A stretch of DNA of 64,000 bases, taken from Planctomycetota bacterium (lineage in GTDB: Bacteria > Planctomycetota > UBA1135 > GCA-002686595). The notes beneath the pieces are model-generated. The model worked only from the letters and a program-made list of their open reading frames with translations, did no database searches and was not told the origin of the DNA. Positions 48,798-56,717 of the stretch are shown in pieces. Where the stretch lies: assembly GCA_016779225.1 (NCBI GenBank), contig JADHNZ010000007.1, positions 1 through 64,000 of the forward strand. The letters run 5' to 3'. A program made the position numbers and the translations under genes. Numbering within the stretch: the first letter of the stretch is position 1; each line of letters opens with the position of its first letter.

Positions 48798-51635
48798 ATG
48801 ATCGAGCCCCTGCTCCTCCTCCTGCCGGCCCTCGCGCCTGCCCCGGTCCTCTCGGCTGCGCCTGCACCGCTGGCGCCCTGGGCGCAGTCCCCTGCCACGG
48901 GCCTCACCCTCACGGAGGACTGCAACGGGAACGGGATTCCCGACCCCGAGGACATCCGGCGCGGCCTCTCCGCGGACTGCCAGGGGGACGGGATCCCGGA
49001 CGAGTGCCAGACGGAGGTGCCGTTCATCTACTCCTACGACGACGACGAGTACGACGCGGCCGTGGGGACCGGCTGGGACCACATCGCCTTCCTGACGCAG
49101 TACATCGTCGTCGAGGGCGAGGAGACGATCACGGGGGTGGACATCGCGTGGGGCGCGATCCCTGACGGCTACCCCTCGACCCTCACCCTGTGGAGCGACC
49201 CCAACGGGGACGGCGACCCCACCGACGCGCAGCCCCTGGTGAGCGTCCCCGTGCAGGCCCTGGAAGGATTCACGGGGAACTGGATCTACGAGGACATCCC
49301 CGACACCTATGTGGGTCGCGCGGGCTCCTCGTTCTTCGTGGGGATCTGGGGCTTCTATCCCGTGGGGAGCAACGCCTACCCGGCAGGCCTCGACTTCGAG
49401 TCCCAGACCCTGCGCTCCTGGTGGATCTCGTCCACAACGCCGATCATCCCCGACGACCTCTCCAGCGGCGGCATCATGGAGTTCGACCTGATCGGCGGCG
49501 TGTGCGCGTGCGACGGAGACTGGTTCCTGCGGCCCTTGACCTGTGACGGGGGGCACTGCCGCGAGGAGGCCGATGTGGATGGTGACAGCCAGCCCGATCG
49601 CTGCCAGATCGACTGCGACGGGGACCTGCTACCCGACTCCTACGAGATCGCGCAGAACCCGAGCGTGGACTGCGACGGGAACGGCGTGCTCGACACCTGC
49701 GAGCCGATGGTGGACTGTGACCAGAACCAGATCCCCGATGGCTGCCAGGCCACGGGCCAGGGGCTGGTGGGCCAGTACTTCCGCAACCCCTACCTGAGCG
49801 GTCCCTTCGAGGCGCGGATCGATGCGAGCGTGGACTTCGACTTCGGTCTGACCTCGCCGCTCCCCGGCCAGATCCCGAGCGACCTCTTCAGCGCCCGCTG
49901 GACCGGCTCGATCTTCGCCCCCGTGACCGGGGTCTACACCTTTGCGCTGCTCCACGACGACGGCGGACGCCTGTGGGTCAACGGCCAGCTCGTGGTGGAC
50001 GACTGGGAGACCGGCGCCGCGAACCTCGACAGCGGCCAGCTCGAGCTGGTGGGCGGTCGTTGGTACCACCTCCGGCTCGAGTATGTGGAGGACTTCGTGA
50101 GCGGCCTGATCCAGCTGCAGTGGCTGCCTCCTGGCGGCTCCGGCGAGGTCGTGCCCAGCGCGAACCTGCGCCCCATCTACGACCGTGACGGGGACGGCGT
50201 CCCGGACTCGTGTCAGGTGGCCGATTGCAATGGGAATGGGGTCGCGGACGCGGACGAGATCCTGTCCGGCCTCGCGCTCGACTGCGACGGGAACGGCGTG
50301 CCGGACGACTGCCAGCCCTGCCTGGATCGCGACCGTAACGGGCTGCTCGATGCGTGCGAGTCCGGCTTCGGTGGCGGCCTCGTGGGTCAGTACTTCCGCA
50401 CCCGTGACCTGGACGGCTCCGTGGGCCGCCGCGTCGCCGTGCGCGTGGACCCCCAGGTGGACTTCGACTTCGGCGGCGGCAGCCCCCTGGTGGGGCTGCC
50501 CAGCGACGGCTTTGCCGTGCGCTGGAGTGGTTCGGTCACGGCCACCGCGGGCACCGGGGCGTACACCCTGCACCTGGCGGGTGACGACGGAGTGCGCCTG
50601 CGGGTGGACGGCCAGCTGCTGATCGACGAGTACGCGCCGAGCAGCGGCACCGAGTACTCGGTGACCCAGGGGTGGGTCGCCGGCAGCCGGCACCTGATCG
50701 AGGTGGACTACTTCGAGTCCGGTGGGGACGCCGAGGTGCACCTGCGCTGGACGCCACCCGGCGGTGCAAAGGTGGCGATCCCTGCCGCTGCCCTGAGCCC
50801 GGACACGGACCTCAACGGCGACGGCCTCCCCGACCTGTACGGCCAGGACTGCAACGAGAACGGGATCCTCGACGCCCTCGAGGTTGACCTGGATGGGAAC
50901 TGCGTGCCCGACGACTGTGATGCGGGGCGGGCCTACTACCGCTTCGAGGAGGTCGGCGGAGCGGGGCTCGACGACAGCTCGGGCTCGGGCGTCGTGGGCA
51001 GCCTCGTGGCTCCCGCGGACCGCCAGCTCGAGGTCCCCGTAGAGCTCGTGCCCGCGACGGGCGCAGCCAATGACCAGTCCCTGCACACCGGCGCCGTCTC
51101 GAACTCCTTCGGGGGGCATGCCCGGGTCACCGACCCGCTCGGGGCGCTCGCCATCGGTGACCACTCCTTCACCATCGAGGCCTGGGTGCGCCTCGATCAG
51201 CTCTCGTTCCCCGACGCCACGGATCGCCAGTGGCTCGTGCAGCGCAAGCCCTCCGGGTCGAGCGACGCCAGCCTCGACTTCGGGCTCCTCGTCCAGTTCG
51301 GCGGCTACAACGTGGGCTACCGCAACCTCGCCGGCTGGTTTGGCGATGGGAGCAGCTTCCAGCAGATCGTCACCACCCTGCGTCTGCAGGACACCGACTG
51401 GCACCATGTCAGCATGGCCTACGACGCGGAGCGGCGCCTGCTGCGGTTCGGGCTGGACGGCCAGTTTGAGGAGCACGGCTTCGAGAAGCCCGCGTTCGCG
51501 CCGTCGGGGCCGACCCTGATTGGGGCCCACAGCAATGCGCAGGGGACGCTGAACCAGTTCCTGCGCGGCTCCATCGACGAGGTGCGGATCACGAGGGCCT
51601 TCCTGCCGCCCTCCGCGCTGCTGCGCTCCCGCTGA
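48798..51635 (+). CDS. Exported PA14/LamG protein with D-C-N-G-N-G repeats (second paralog)
   Basis: 945 residues with the same layout as its upstream neighbour. Signal peptide (MIEPLLLLLPALAPAPVLSA), DCNGNGIPDPEDI and CQGDGIPDECQ repeat, beta domain (HIAFLTQYIVVEGEETITGVDIAWG), PA14 domain 1 (about 321-455), PA14 domain 2 (about 527-665) and LamG domain (about 711-940, RAYYRFEEVGGAGLDDSSGSG). Alignable nearly end to end by eye with the first copy, but diverged throughout, so the duplication is old. The two may bind different glycans or form a pair. A 98-bp gap with two hairpins separates them. Confidence 0.9.
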   Translation: MIEPLLLLLPALAPAPVLSAAPAPLAPWAQSPATGLTLTEDCNGNGIPDPEDIRRGLSADCQGDGIPDECQTEVPFIYSYDDDEYDAAVGTGWDHIAFLTQYIVVEGEETITGVDIAWGAIPDGYPSTLTLWSDPNGDGDPTDAQPLVSVPVQALEGFTGNWIYEDIPDTYVGRAGSSFFVGIWGFYPVGSNAYPAGLDFESQTLRSWWISSTTPIIPDDLSSGGIMEFDLIGGVCACDGDWFLRPLTCDGGHCREEADVDGDSQPDRCQIDCDGDLLPDSYEIAQNPSVDCDGNGVLDTCEPMVDCDQNQIPDGCQATGQGLVGQYFRNPYLSGPFEARIDASVDFDFGLTSPLPGQIPSDLFSARWTGSIFAPVTGVYTFALLHDDGGRLWVNGQLVVDDWETGAANLDSGQLELVGGRWYHLRLEYVEDFVSGLIQLQWLPPGGSGEVVPSANLRPIYDRDGDGVPDSCQVADCNGNGVADADEILSGLALDCDGNGVPDDCQPCLDRDRNGLLDACESGFGGGLVGQYFRTRDLDGSVGRRVAVRVDPQVDFDFGGGSPLVGLPSDGFAVRWSGSVTATAGTGAYTLHLAGDDGVRLRVDGQLLIDEYAPSSGTEYSVTQGWVAGSRHLIEVDYFESGGDAEVHLRWTPPGGAKVAIPAAALSPDTDLNGDGLPDLYGQDCNENGILDALEVDLDGNCVPDDCDAGRAYYRFEEVGGAGLDDSSGSGVVGSLVAPADRQLEVPVELVPATGAANDQSLHTGAVSNSFGGHARVTDPLGALAIGDHSFTIEAWVRLDQLSFPDATDRQWLVQRKPSGSSDASLDFGLLVQFGGYNVGYRNLAGWFGDGSSFQQIVTTLRLQDTDWHHVSMAYDAERRLLRFGLDGQFEEHGFEKPAFAPSGPTLIGAHSNAQGTLNQFLRGSIDEVRITRAFLPPSALLRSR

Positions 51636-51653
51636 CGAGGCCGGGCGGCGCAG

Positions 51654-51700
51654 CCTGCCGAGGACCCAAGGGCCCGGCAGGAGCGCGCCGCCTCGGCAGG
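51654..51700. terminator. Inverted repeat with two alternative pairings
   Basis: CCTGCCGAGG (51654-51663) pairs perfectly with CCTCGGCAGG (51691-51700). Its first seven bases can instead pair with CGGCAGG (51675-51681). It follows the second paralog and precedes the leucine dehydrogenase-like gene. Confidence 0.45.
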
Positions 51701-51780
51701 GGTGCCCACCACCGGAGGTCGTCCGCTCCAGGCGCAGCCCGGGATCGCACGGGACGGGTGATCGCGCCGCTCGAGGCCGG

Positions 51781-51786
51781 TACCCT
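51781..51786 (+). promoter_or_regulatory. TACCCT, candidate -10 box of the leucine dehydrogenase-like gene
   Basis: TACCCT ends 6 nt before ATG 51793; same sequence and spacing as at aat. Confidence 0.5.
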
Positions 51787-51792
51787 GCGCCC

Positions 51793-52836
51793 ATGCCGCT
51801 GCAGCTGTTCGACGCCATGGGGCGCGAGGGCTTCGAGGAAGTGGTTGCCCTCCACGACGGTGCGAGCGGTGCCCGCGCCCTGATCGCCGTTCACGACTCT
51901 CAGGTCGGCCCGGCCTTTGGCGGGATCCGGCGCTGGACCTACGAGGCCGAGAGCGGTGCTCTGCTCGACGCGTTGCGCCTCTCCCGGGCCATGAGCCGCA
52001 AGTGCGCGCTGCTGCACCTGCCCGCGGGCGGGGGCAAGGTGGTCCTCCTCGACGGCGAGGGCCTCGACCTCGAGGCCGCGTACCGCAGCATTGGCCGGGC
52101 GGTCGAGCGCATGGCCGGCCGCTTCTACACCGGGCCCGATGTGAACACCGGCGCCCAGGAGCTCTCGTGGGTGCATGCGGAGACCCGCTATGTCACGGAC
52201 CCCGGACCCGAGGGCCCGGGCGAGCTCTCCGCCTGCACGGCCGAGGGCGTGTTCCTCGGGATGGAGGCAGCCCTGCTGTCCCTCGACGGAGAGGTGGACT
52301 GGGGGCGCCGGACGGTGGTGGTCCAGGGGCTCGGCGCGGTGGGGTTCCTGCTGGCGGCGAGGCTGGTGGGGGCCGGGGCACGCGTGATCGCAAGCGAGGC
52401 GGATCCCCAGCGCGTGCATGACCTCGCGGATCAGCTTGATGTGGAAATGGTGGATCCAGGCTCCGAGCTGACCCAGCCCTGCGACCTGTTCGCCCCCTGC
52501 GCCATGGGGGGCATCCTCCACGACCTCACCATCGAGCGCCTGCGCTGCCGCATCGTGGCCGGCGCGGCCAACAACCAGCTCTCGCGCTCCCATCACGGCG
52601 AGCAGCTGCACGAGCGCGGAGTGCTGTTCGTGCCGGACTTCGCGCTGAATACAGGGGCCCTGGTGCGTGGGGCGATGTTCCACCTCGAGGGGCGCCGGGA
52701 GCCGGTGCCCGTGGTCGGCGCGCGGGTGCGCTCCTGCGTGGAGGACATCCTGGCCCGAGCTCTGTCCGAGGGGCGCCCCACCTCCGTGGTGGGGGTGCAG
52801 CTCGCCGACGAGCGCCTGGCCGCGCGCCGCGCCTAG
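51793..52836 (+). CDS. Leu/Phe/Val-type amino acid dehydrogenase
   Basis: 347 residues of the Glu/Leu/Phe/Val dehydrogenase family, NAD-dependent oxidative deamination in the cytoplasm. The family's two catalytic Lys are present in AMSRKCALLHLPAGGGKVVL; GRFYTGPDVNTGAQELSWV matches the Asp-containing catalytic loop. The Rossmann NAD site is VVVQGLGAVGFLLAARL. Length and G-G-G-K pattern fit leucine dehydrogenase best, which makes 2-oxoisocaproate; phenylalanine dehydrogenase is possible. Likely role: branched-chain amino acid breakdown. Convergent with the YgfZ-like gene. Confidence 0.9.
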   Translation: MPLQLFDAMGREGFEEVVALHDGASGARALIAVHDSQVGPAFGGIRRWTYEAESGALLDALRLSRAMSRKCALLHLPAGGGKVVLLDGEGLDLEAAYRSIGRAVERMAGRFYTGPDVNTGAQELSWVHAETRYVTDPGPEGPGELSACTAEGVFLGMEAALLSLDGEVDWGRRTVVVQGLGAVGFLLAARLVGAGARVIASEADPQRVHDLADQLDVEMVDPGSELTQPCDLFAPCAMGGILHDLTIERLRCRIVAGAANNQLSRSHHGEQLHERGVLFVPDFALNTGALVRGAMFHLEGRREPVPVVGARVRSCVEDILARALSEGRPTSVVGVQLADERLAARRA

Positions 52837-52864
52837 GCGCGCGGGGCTGCCCGCGGCCGTAGGC
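52831..52864. terminator. Bidirectional terminator-like hairpin
   Basis: GCCTA (52831-52835) pairs with TAGGC (52860-52864); inside, GCGGG pairs with CCCGC around GCTG. The leucine dehydrogenase-like gene's TAG overlaps the left arm, and the convergent gene's stop follows immediately. Confidence 0.5.
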
Positions 52865-53959
52865 TCAGGCCTCGGCTTCCCGACCCGTGCTCTCGCCCGG
52901 ATCGGGGGGCGCCAGGAGCGTCGCCTGTGTGTCCAGGCCCTCGAGATCGAAGACCGTGCCCGGCTCCTGGTGACGCTTCTTCACATAGCCGAGGACCAGG
53001 CCGCTGTCGTGCTCGAAGGACCAGGCCCAGCTCGTGACGAGGCCCAGGTCACGGACCTCCCCGTCGAGGGTGCGCAGGAGGCGCGTCCCGGGGGGCACCG
53101 GATCCTCGGAGGCCACCCTCAGGGCGAAGAGCTGCTTGTTCAGGCCCCCATAGGTGTCGATCTTCGCCACGACCTCCTGACCCACATAGCAGCCCTTGTC
53201 GAGCGCGAAGGCGTGGCCCAGGCGGGCCTCCTGGGGATAGACCTCGTCGCTGGCATCCACGCTCCAGCGCGGCCTGAGCCGCTCGGTGCGCAGGGAGTCC
53301 TCGGCCACCAAGCCCCCGGGCGTGGCCCCCGAATCGAGAAGCAGCTTCCACAGGGAGGCCGCTCCTCCGGCGTCCGTGTCCACTCTCCAGCCGCGCTCGC
53401 CGGCCACCTCGGCCGGGCGTACGCGCACGGTGCCGACAGCGGAGCTCAGCAGCTGGGTCCCGCTCCCGGCCCCGTCGAACTCGGGCAGGGCCGCGCGCAG
53501 GACGGCGGCTGCCCCTGGGCCCGCGAGCTCGAGGGGCGCGAACGACTCCGTGGCGTCGGTGAGCTGGACATCCTCCCCGAAGAGGTAGAGGTCGAGCGCG
53601 ACGCGCAGGGCCTCGGCCTCGCCTGGGGCCGTCTCGCAGCGGAAACCCTCACCCGTGCGGAAGAGATCGAACCAGGCCTGCACCTTGCCCTTGGGCGACA
53701 GGAGCAGATTCGCGTTGCCCTCGCCCTCAGCCAGCGCGAGGACATGGTTGGCCAGGATCCGGTGCAAGAAGGGCGGCGCATCGGCCCCCGTGATCTCGAG
53801 GCAGCCCCTGCGCGTGGCGTCCAGGAGGAGGGCGCCCTCACGCCCCGCGCGGTACTCGGCGGGCACATCTCCGTGCGTGAGAACGAGGCTTCCTGCGTGC
53901 GTCGGCGTGACACGCGCGCCCGCGTCGCGGTGCAGATCGAGGAGGGGGGAGGAGTGCAT
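52865..53959 (-). CDS. Folate-binding YgfZ/GcvT-like protein
   Basis: About 364 residues. The protein follows the aminomethyltransferase fold: LHRDAGARV, EYRAGREGALLLDATRRGCLEITGADAPPFLHRILAN (GcvT/YgfZ N-domain), a central domain, and the YgfZ signature KGCYVGQEVVAK near residue 265 with its conserved Cys. The C-terminal part contains LVLGYVKKRH. YgfZ proteins support iron-sulfur cluster enzymes and bind tetrahydrofolate; true GcvT lacks the K-G-C-Y-x-G-Q-E motif. I start at ATG 53959: the upstream ATG 53989 overlaps a TAGGAT box (53988-53993). Divergent from the oxidase operon. Confidence 0.88.
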   Translation of the reverse strand: MHSSPLLDLHRDAGARVTPTHAGSLVLTHGDVPAEYRAGREGALLLDATRRGCLEITGADAPPFLHRILANHVLALAEGEGNANLLLSPKGKVQAWFDLFRTGEGFRCETAPGEAEALRVALDLYLFGEDVQLTDATESFAPLELAGPGAAAVLRAALPEFDGAGSGTQLLSSAVGTVRVRPAEVAGERGWRVDTDAGGAASLWKLLLDSGATPGGLVAEDSLRTERLRPRWSVDASDEVYPQEARLGHAFALDKGCYVGQEVVAKIDTYGGLNKQLFALRVASEDPVPPGTRLLRTLDGEVRDLGLVTSWAWSFEHDSGLVLGYVKKRHQEPGTVFDLEGLDTQATLLAPPDPGESTGREAEA

Positions 53960-54061
53960 CGGACCGTCCCTGGGGAGGGGGTCGGACATCCTAGTCCACG
54001 CCCCCTCGAGTCCCGCGCGGCGGATTGTCGCACAGCCTCTCTCGGGATGCTGCTGCATCGC

Positions 54062-54088
54062 TTGACACCCCTCCGAGAAGCTTTAGAT
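54062..54088 (+). promoter_or_regulatory. Candidate sigma-70 promoter of the cytochrome oxidase operon
   Basis: A perfect TTGACA (54062-54067) is followed after 15 nt by TTAGAT (54083-54088), in a locally AT-richer patch. It would give a leader of about 65 nt before ATG 54159. This is the one transcription unit here with a consensus -35 box, unlike the short TAnnnT pattern elsewhere. Confidence 0.5.
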
Positions 54089-54158
54089 CCTGCATGTTCC
54101 TCAGGTTCCATCGACAGCCTCTGAAGAGGTCCTGAGCCCCCCCACGGGGCCCCAACCC

Positions 54159-55802
54159 ATGACATCCATGGCCAATCAGCGCACCCTACGGACCGTTCCT
54201 GGCCGCCACCTGGCGGCCGCCGGCCTCCTGGCGGTCGCCGTCGCTTCCTGCGACTACGACCCGGGCCACGCCGACCTCCCCTGGCGCCTTTCCCTCAACA
54301 ACAAGGCCGTCCTGGCGGACGCCGGCCTGAGCGCCTCCGAGGCCCAGGTCACCGGCGCCCTGACGACCCTGTTCGGGACCGCTCAGAACCCCCGGCACCT
54401 CATCACCGGGGACATGTACGACGCCGAGGAGGACCCGAACCTCGCGGGCGACCTGGAGCTCTCCGACGAGCAGCTCGAGGCGATCGTGACGGACAACCGC
54501 GTGAAGCGGTTCCCCGCGCAGCTCGAGCTGATCGCGGCCGGACGCTTCTCCGAGGTCCCCGAGCCGCTCTACGCCCAGGACCTGTGGGCCAAGTGGCAGC
54601 GGGACTTCGCGCCCCTGCACACGGGCACCCCTGGCGAGGAGGGCGCGCCGGCCGTCTTCACCGGCGCTGACGAGGCCTTCCCCGTGGACGACATCTGGGT
54701 CCCCGGCCTGGGTGACGAGGCCACCTGGGGCGAGGCCGCGACCGCGCTCTTCGAGAACTGGTACCCGAGCCTGCGCGAGTCGGCCGAGATGTACCGTGCC
54801 CAGTGCCTGCACTGCCACGGCAACGAGGGCGGCGGCGACGGCCCGACGGCTGAGTTCCTGGAGCCGCGCCCGCGGGACTACCGCCTGGGCAAGTTCAAGT
54901 GGGTTGCCGTCGACAACGGCAAGCGCCCGCGCCGGGACGACCTGGTCAGCATCCTCAAGAACGGCGCCTACTTCACGGCGATGCCGTCCTTCGACCGCTT
55001 CAGTGAGGGCCAGCTGAACGGCCTCGCCGACTATGTCCGCCTGCTCGCCATGCGCGGCGAGACCGAGACCCTGCTGGCGCTCGAGATGACCGGCTCCGAC
55101 ACGGGCGACCTGCCGCTCGACACCGTGCAGACCTCCTACGCGGATGTCTGGGAGGGCTGGCGCGACGCCGAGGAGAACTATGTGGCTGGCGAGGTCGATG
55201 TGCCCCGATGGGACGGGATGAGCGCTGACGAGATGGTGCGCCGCACGGAGCACGGTCGCGAGCTGTTCATGGGCACCACGGCCAACTGCTTCTCCTGCCA
55301 CGGGGCCGACGGCCGCGGGGCCGAGGGGGCCACCCTGCCGATCTCGCTGGCCGAGGTGGTGGAGGCCGACAGCCTCGACGCCGACTACGAGCGTCGCGGC
55401 GGCTACCGCTGGGTCGAGCGCCGCAACGCCAAGGGCGAGGTGGTGAAGGACAAGGCGGACCAGCCGCTGATGGACCTCTACCGCATCAAGCCGGACGACT
55501 GGGGCAACCCGTCCATGCCGCGCAACTTCACCCGGACGATCTTCCGCGGGGGCAGCCGCCCGATCGACATCTTCCGCCGCGTCAAGTACGGCATCGGCGG
55601 GACGATCATGCCGGCCTCCGAGGCCTCGCTCACCGACGACGACCTCTGGGACATCGTCCTCTATGTGAAGCACCTGGCCAACTCGAACGACCTGGCGCGC
55701 GAGTACGAGCGCAAGGCCGCCGCGGCCGCGCGCATGCACGAGGCCGAGCACGGCCACGGCGACCACGCCGAGGACCACGACGCCGAAGAGGCCAGCCACT
55801 GA
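54159..55802 (+). CDS. Di-heme cytochrome c lipoprotein
   Basis: 547 residues, first gene of the oxidase operon. A lipoprotein signal (LLAVAVASCDYD, Cys31 as lipid site) anchors it to the membrane. Two heme-c sites are present: C216-L-H-C-H220 and C377-F-S-C-H381, each in a class-I cytochrome c-like domain; Met in YFTAMPSF and in GGTIMPASE are likely axial ligands. The C-terminus is His/Asp/Glu-rich (HEAEHGHGDHAEDHDAEEASH) and could bind metal. It probably hands electrons to the CuA site of subunit II, which lacks its own heme domain. The fold resembles mono-heme partners of alternative complex III and caa3 oxidases, here doubled. Confidence 0.9.
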   Translation: MTSMANQRTLRTVPGRHLAAAGLLAVAVASCDYDPGHADLPWRLSLNNKAVLADAGLSASEAQVTGALTTLFGTAQNPRHLITGDMYDAEEDPNLAGDLELSDEQLEAIVTDNRVKRFPAQLELIAAGRFSEVPEPLYAQDLWAKWQRDFAPLHTGTPGEEGAPAVFTGADEAFPVDDIWVPGLGDEATWGEAATALFENWYPSLRESAEMYRAQCLHCHGNEGGGDGPTAEFLEPRPRDYRLGKFKWVAVDNGKRPRRDDLVSILKNGAYFTAMPSFDRFSEGQLNGLADYVRLLAMRGETETLLALEMTGSDTGDLPLDTVQTSYADVWEGWRDAEENYVAGEVDVPRWDGMSADEMVRRTEHGRELFMGTTANCFSCHGADGRGAEGATLPISLAEVVEADSLDADYERRGGYRWVERRNAKGEVVKDKADQPLMDLYRIKPDDWGNPSMPRNFTRTIFRGGSRPIDIFRRVKYGIGGTIMPASEASLTDDDLWDIVLYVKHLANSNDLAREYERKAAAAARMHEAEHGHGDHAEDHDAEEASH

Positions 55803-55830
55803 TCCCCGCGATCACGAGAGGAATCCAAAG

Positions 55831-56682
55831 ATGATGCGCCTGCTCACGACGATCATGCTCCTGGCCCTCCTGGTCTTCGGACTGTGGAGCTGGGTCGACT
55901 ACGACTACTGGCTGCTCGGCCCCTCGCCGGCCCACTACACCTGGTGGTGGCCCGAGGAGTTCAGCACCATCGGCCAGGACATCGACAGCCTCTTCTATCT
56001 GATCGCGGTCATGGTCGCGGTGATGTTCGTCATCACCATGGGCGGCCTGGTCCTGTTCACCTGGAAGTACTCGGCCAAGCGCCAGGACAAGGCGGTGTTC
56101 TCTCACGGCTCGCACAAGCTCGAGCTGCTGTGGACCGCGGTGCCCGCTGGCCTGCTGCTCATCATCGCCTTCAGCCAGATGAGCACCTTCGCGGAGATCC
56201 AGTTCGCGAGCGCAACCCAGGACGAGGAGGGCAACGACCTCCCGGTCCACTGCGAGATCTGGGCCTCCCAGTTCGACTGGCGCTTCCGCTACCCCGGCAA
56301 GGACGGGCGCTTCGGAACCAACGATGACTTCGAGAGCCCCTACGAGCTCGTCCTGCCCCTGCAGGAGAACGAGGAGGGCGACGCCAAGAAGCTCGTCTTT
56401 CTGCTGCGCTCCCGCGATGTCCTCCACTCCTTCTTCGTGCCGCACCTGCGCTTCAAGCGGGATGCTGTCCCCGGCATGACGCAGCGCATCTGGCTCGGCA
56501 TCGACGACAAGCAGATGGAGGAGGTCCTCGCGACCCGCGAGGAGAAGAGCTTCGACATCATCTGCGCCGAGCTGTGCGGATGGGGTCACTACAAGATGAG
56601 CGGTCGCGTTCGCGTGCTGCCGCAGGACCAGTACGAGGCGTGGGTGGATGAGATGACCGCCCAGCAGTTCGGCAACTCCTGA
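55831..56682 (+). CDS. coxB: Cytochrome c oxidase subunit II
   Basis: 283 residues. Two membrane segments (about 5-25 and 52-77, with a third hydrophobic stretch 100-114) precede the cupredoxin domain. The CuA ligands are all present: His199 (RDVLHSFFVP), Cys245, Glu247, Cys249, His253 and Met256 (CAELCGWGHYKM). The VHCEIWASQFDWRFRYPG strand is typical. No C-terminal cytochrome c domain is fused. A Shine-Dalgarno (GAGAGG) lies about 9 nt before the ATG. It receives electrons from cytochrome c and passes them to subunit I. Confidence 0.96.
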   Translation: MMRLLTTIMLLALLVFGLWSWVDYDYWLLGPSPAHYTWWWPEEFSTIGQDIDSLFYLIAVMVAVMFVITMGGLVLFTWKYSAKRQDKAVFSHGSHKLELLWTAVPAGLLLIIAFSQMSTFAEIQFASATQDEEGNDLPVHCEIWASQFDWRFRYPGKDGRFGTNDDFESPYELVLPLQENEEGDAKKLVFLLRSRDVLHSFFVPHLRFKRDAVPGMTQRIWLGIDDKQMEEVLATREEKSFDIICAELCGWGHYKMSGRVRVLPQDQYEAWVDEMTAQQFGNS

Positions 56683-56717
56683 CTCCCGCCCCGACCCTCC
56701 ACACCAACGCAACGACC

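Noticed and set aside
45790-51818. Two 730-codon open frames antisense to the PA14 genes
   Set aside because: They mirror the real coding frames (aspartate and valine codons read backwards), have no domains and would overlap proven genes completely.
53959-53989. ATG 53989 as start of the YgfZ/GcvT-like gene
   Set aside because: It overlaps a TAGGAT hexamer that looks like a -10 box, and the family N-terminus fits ATG 53959.
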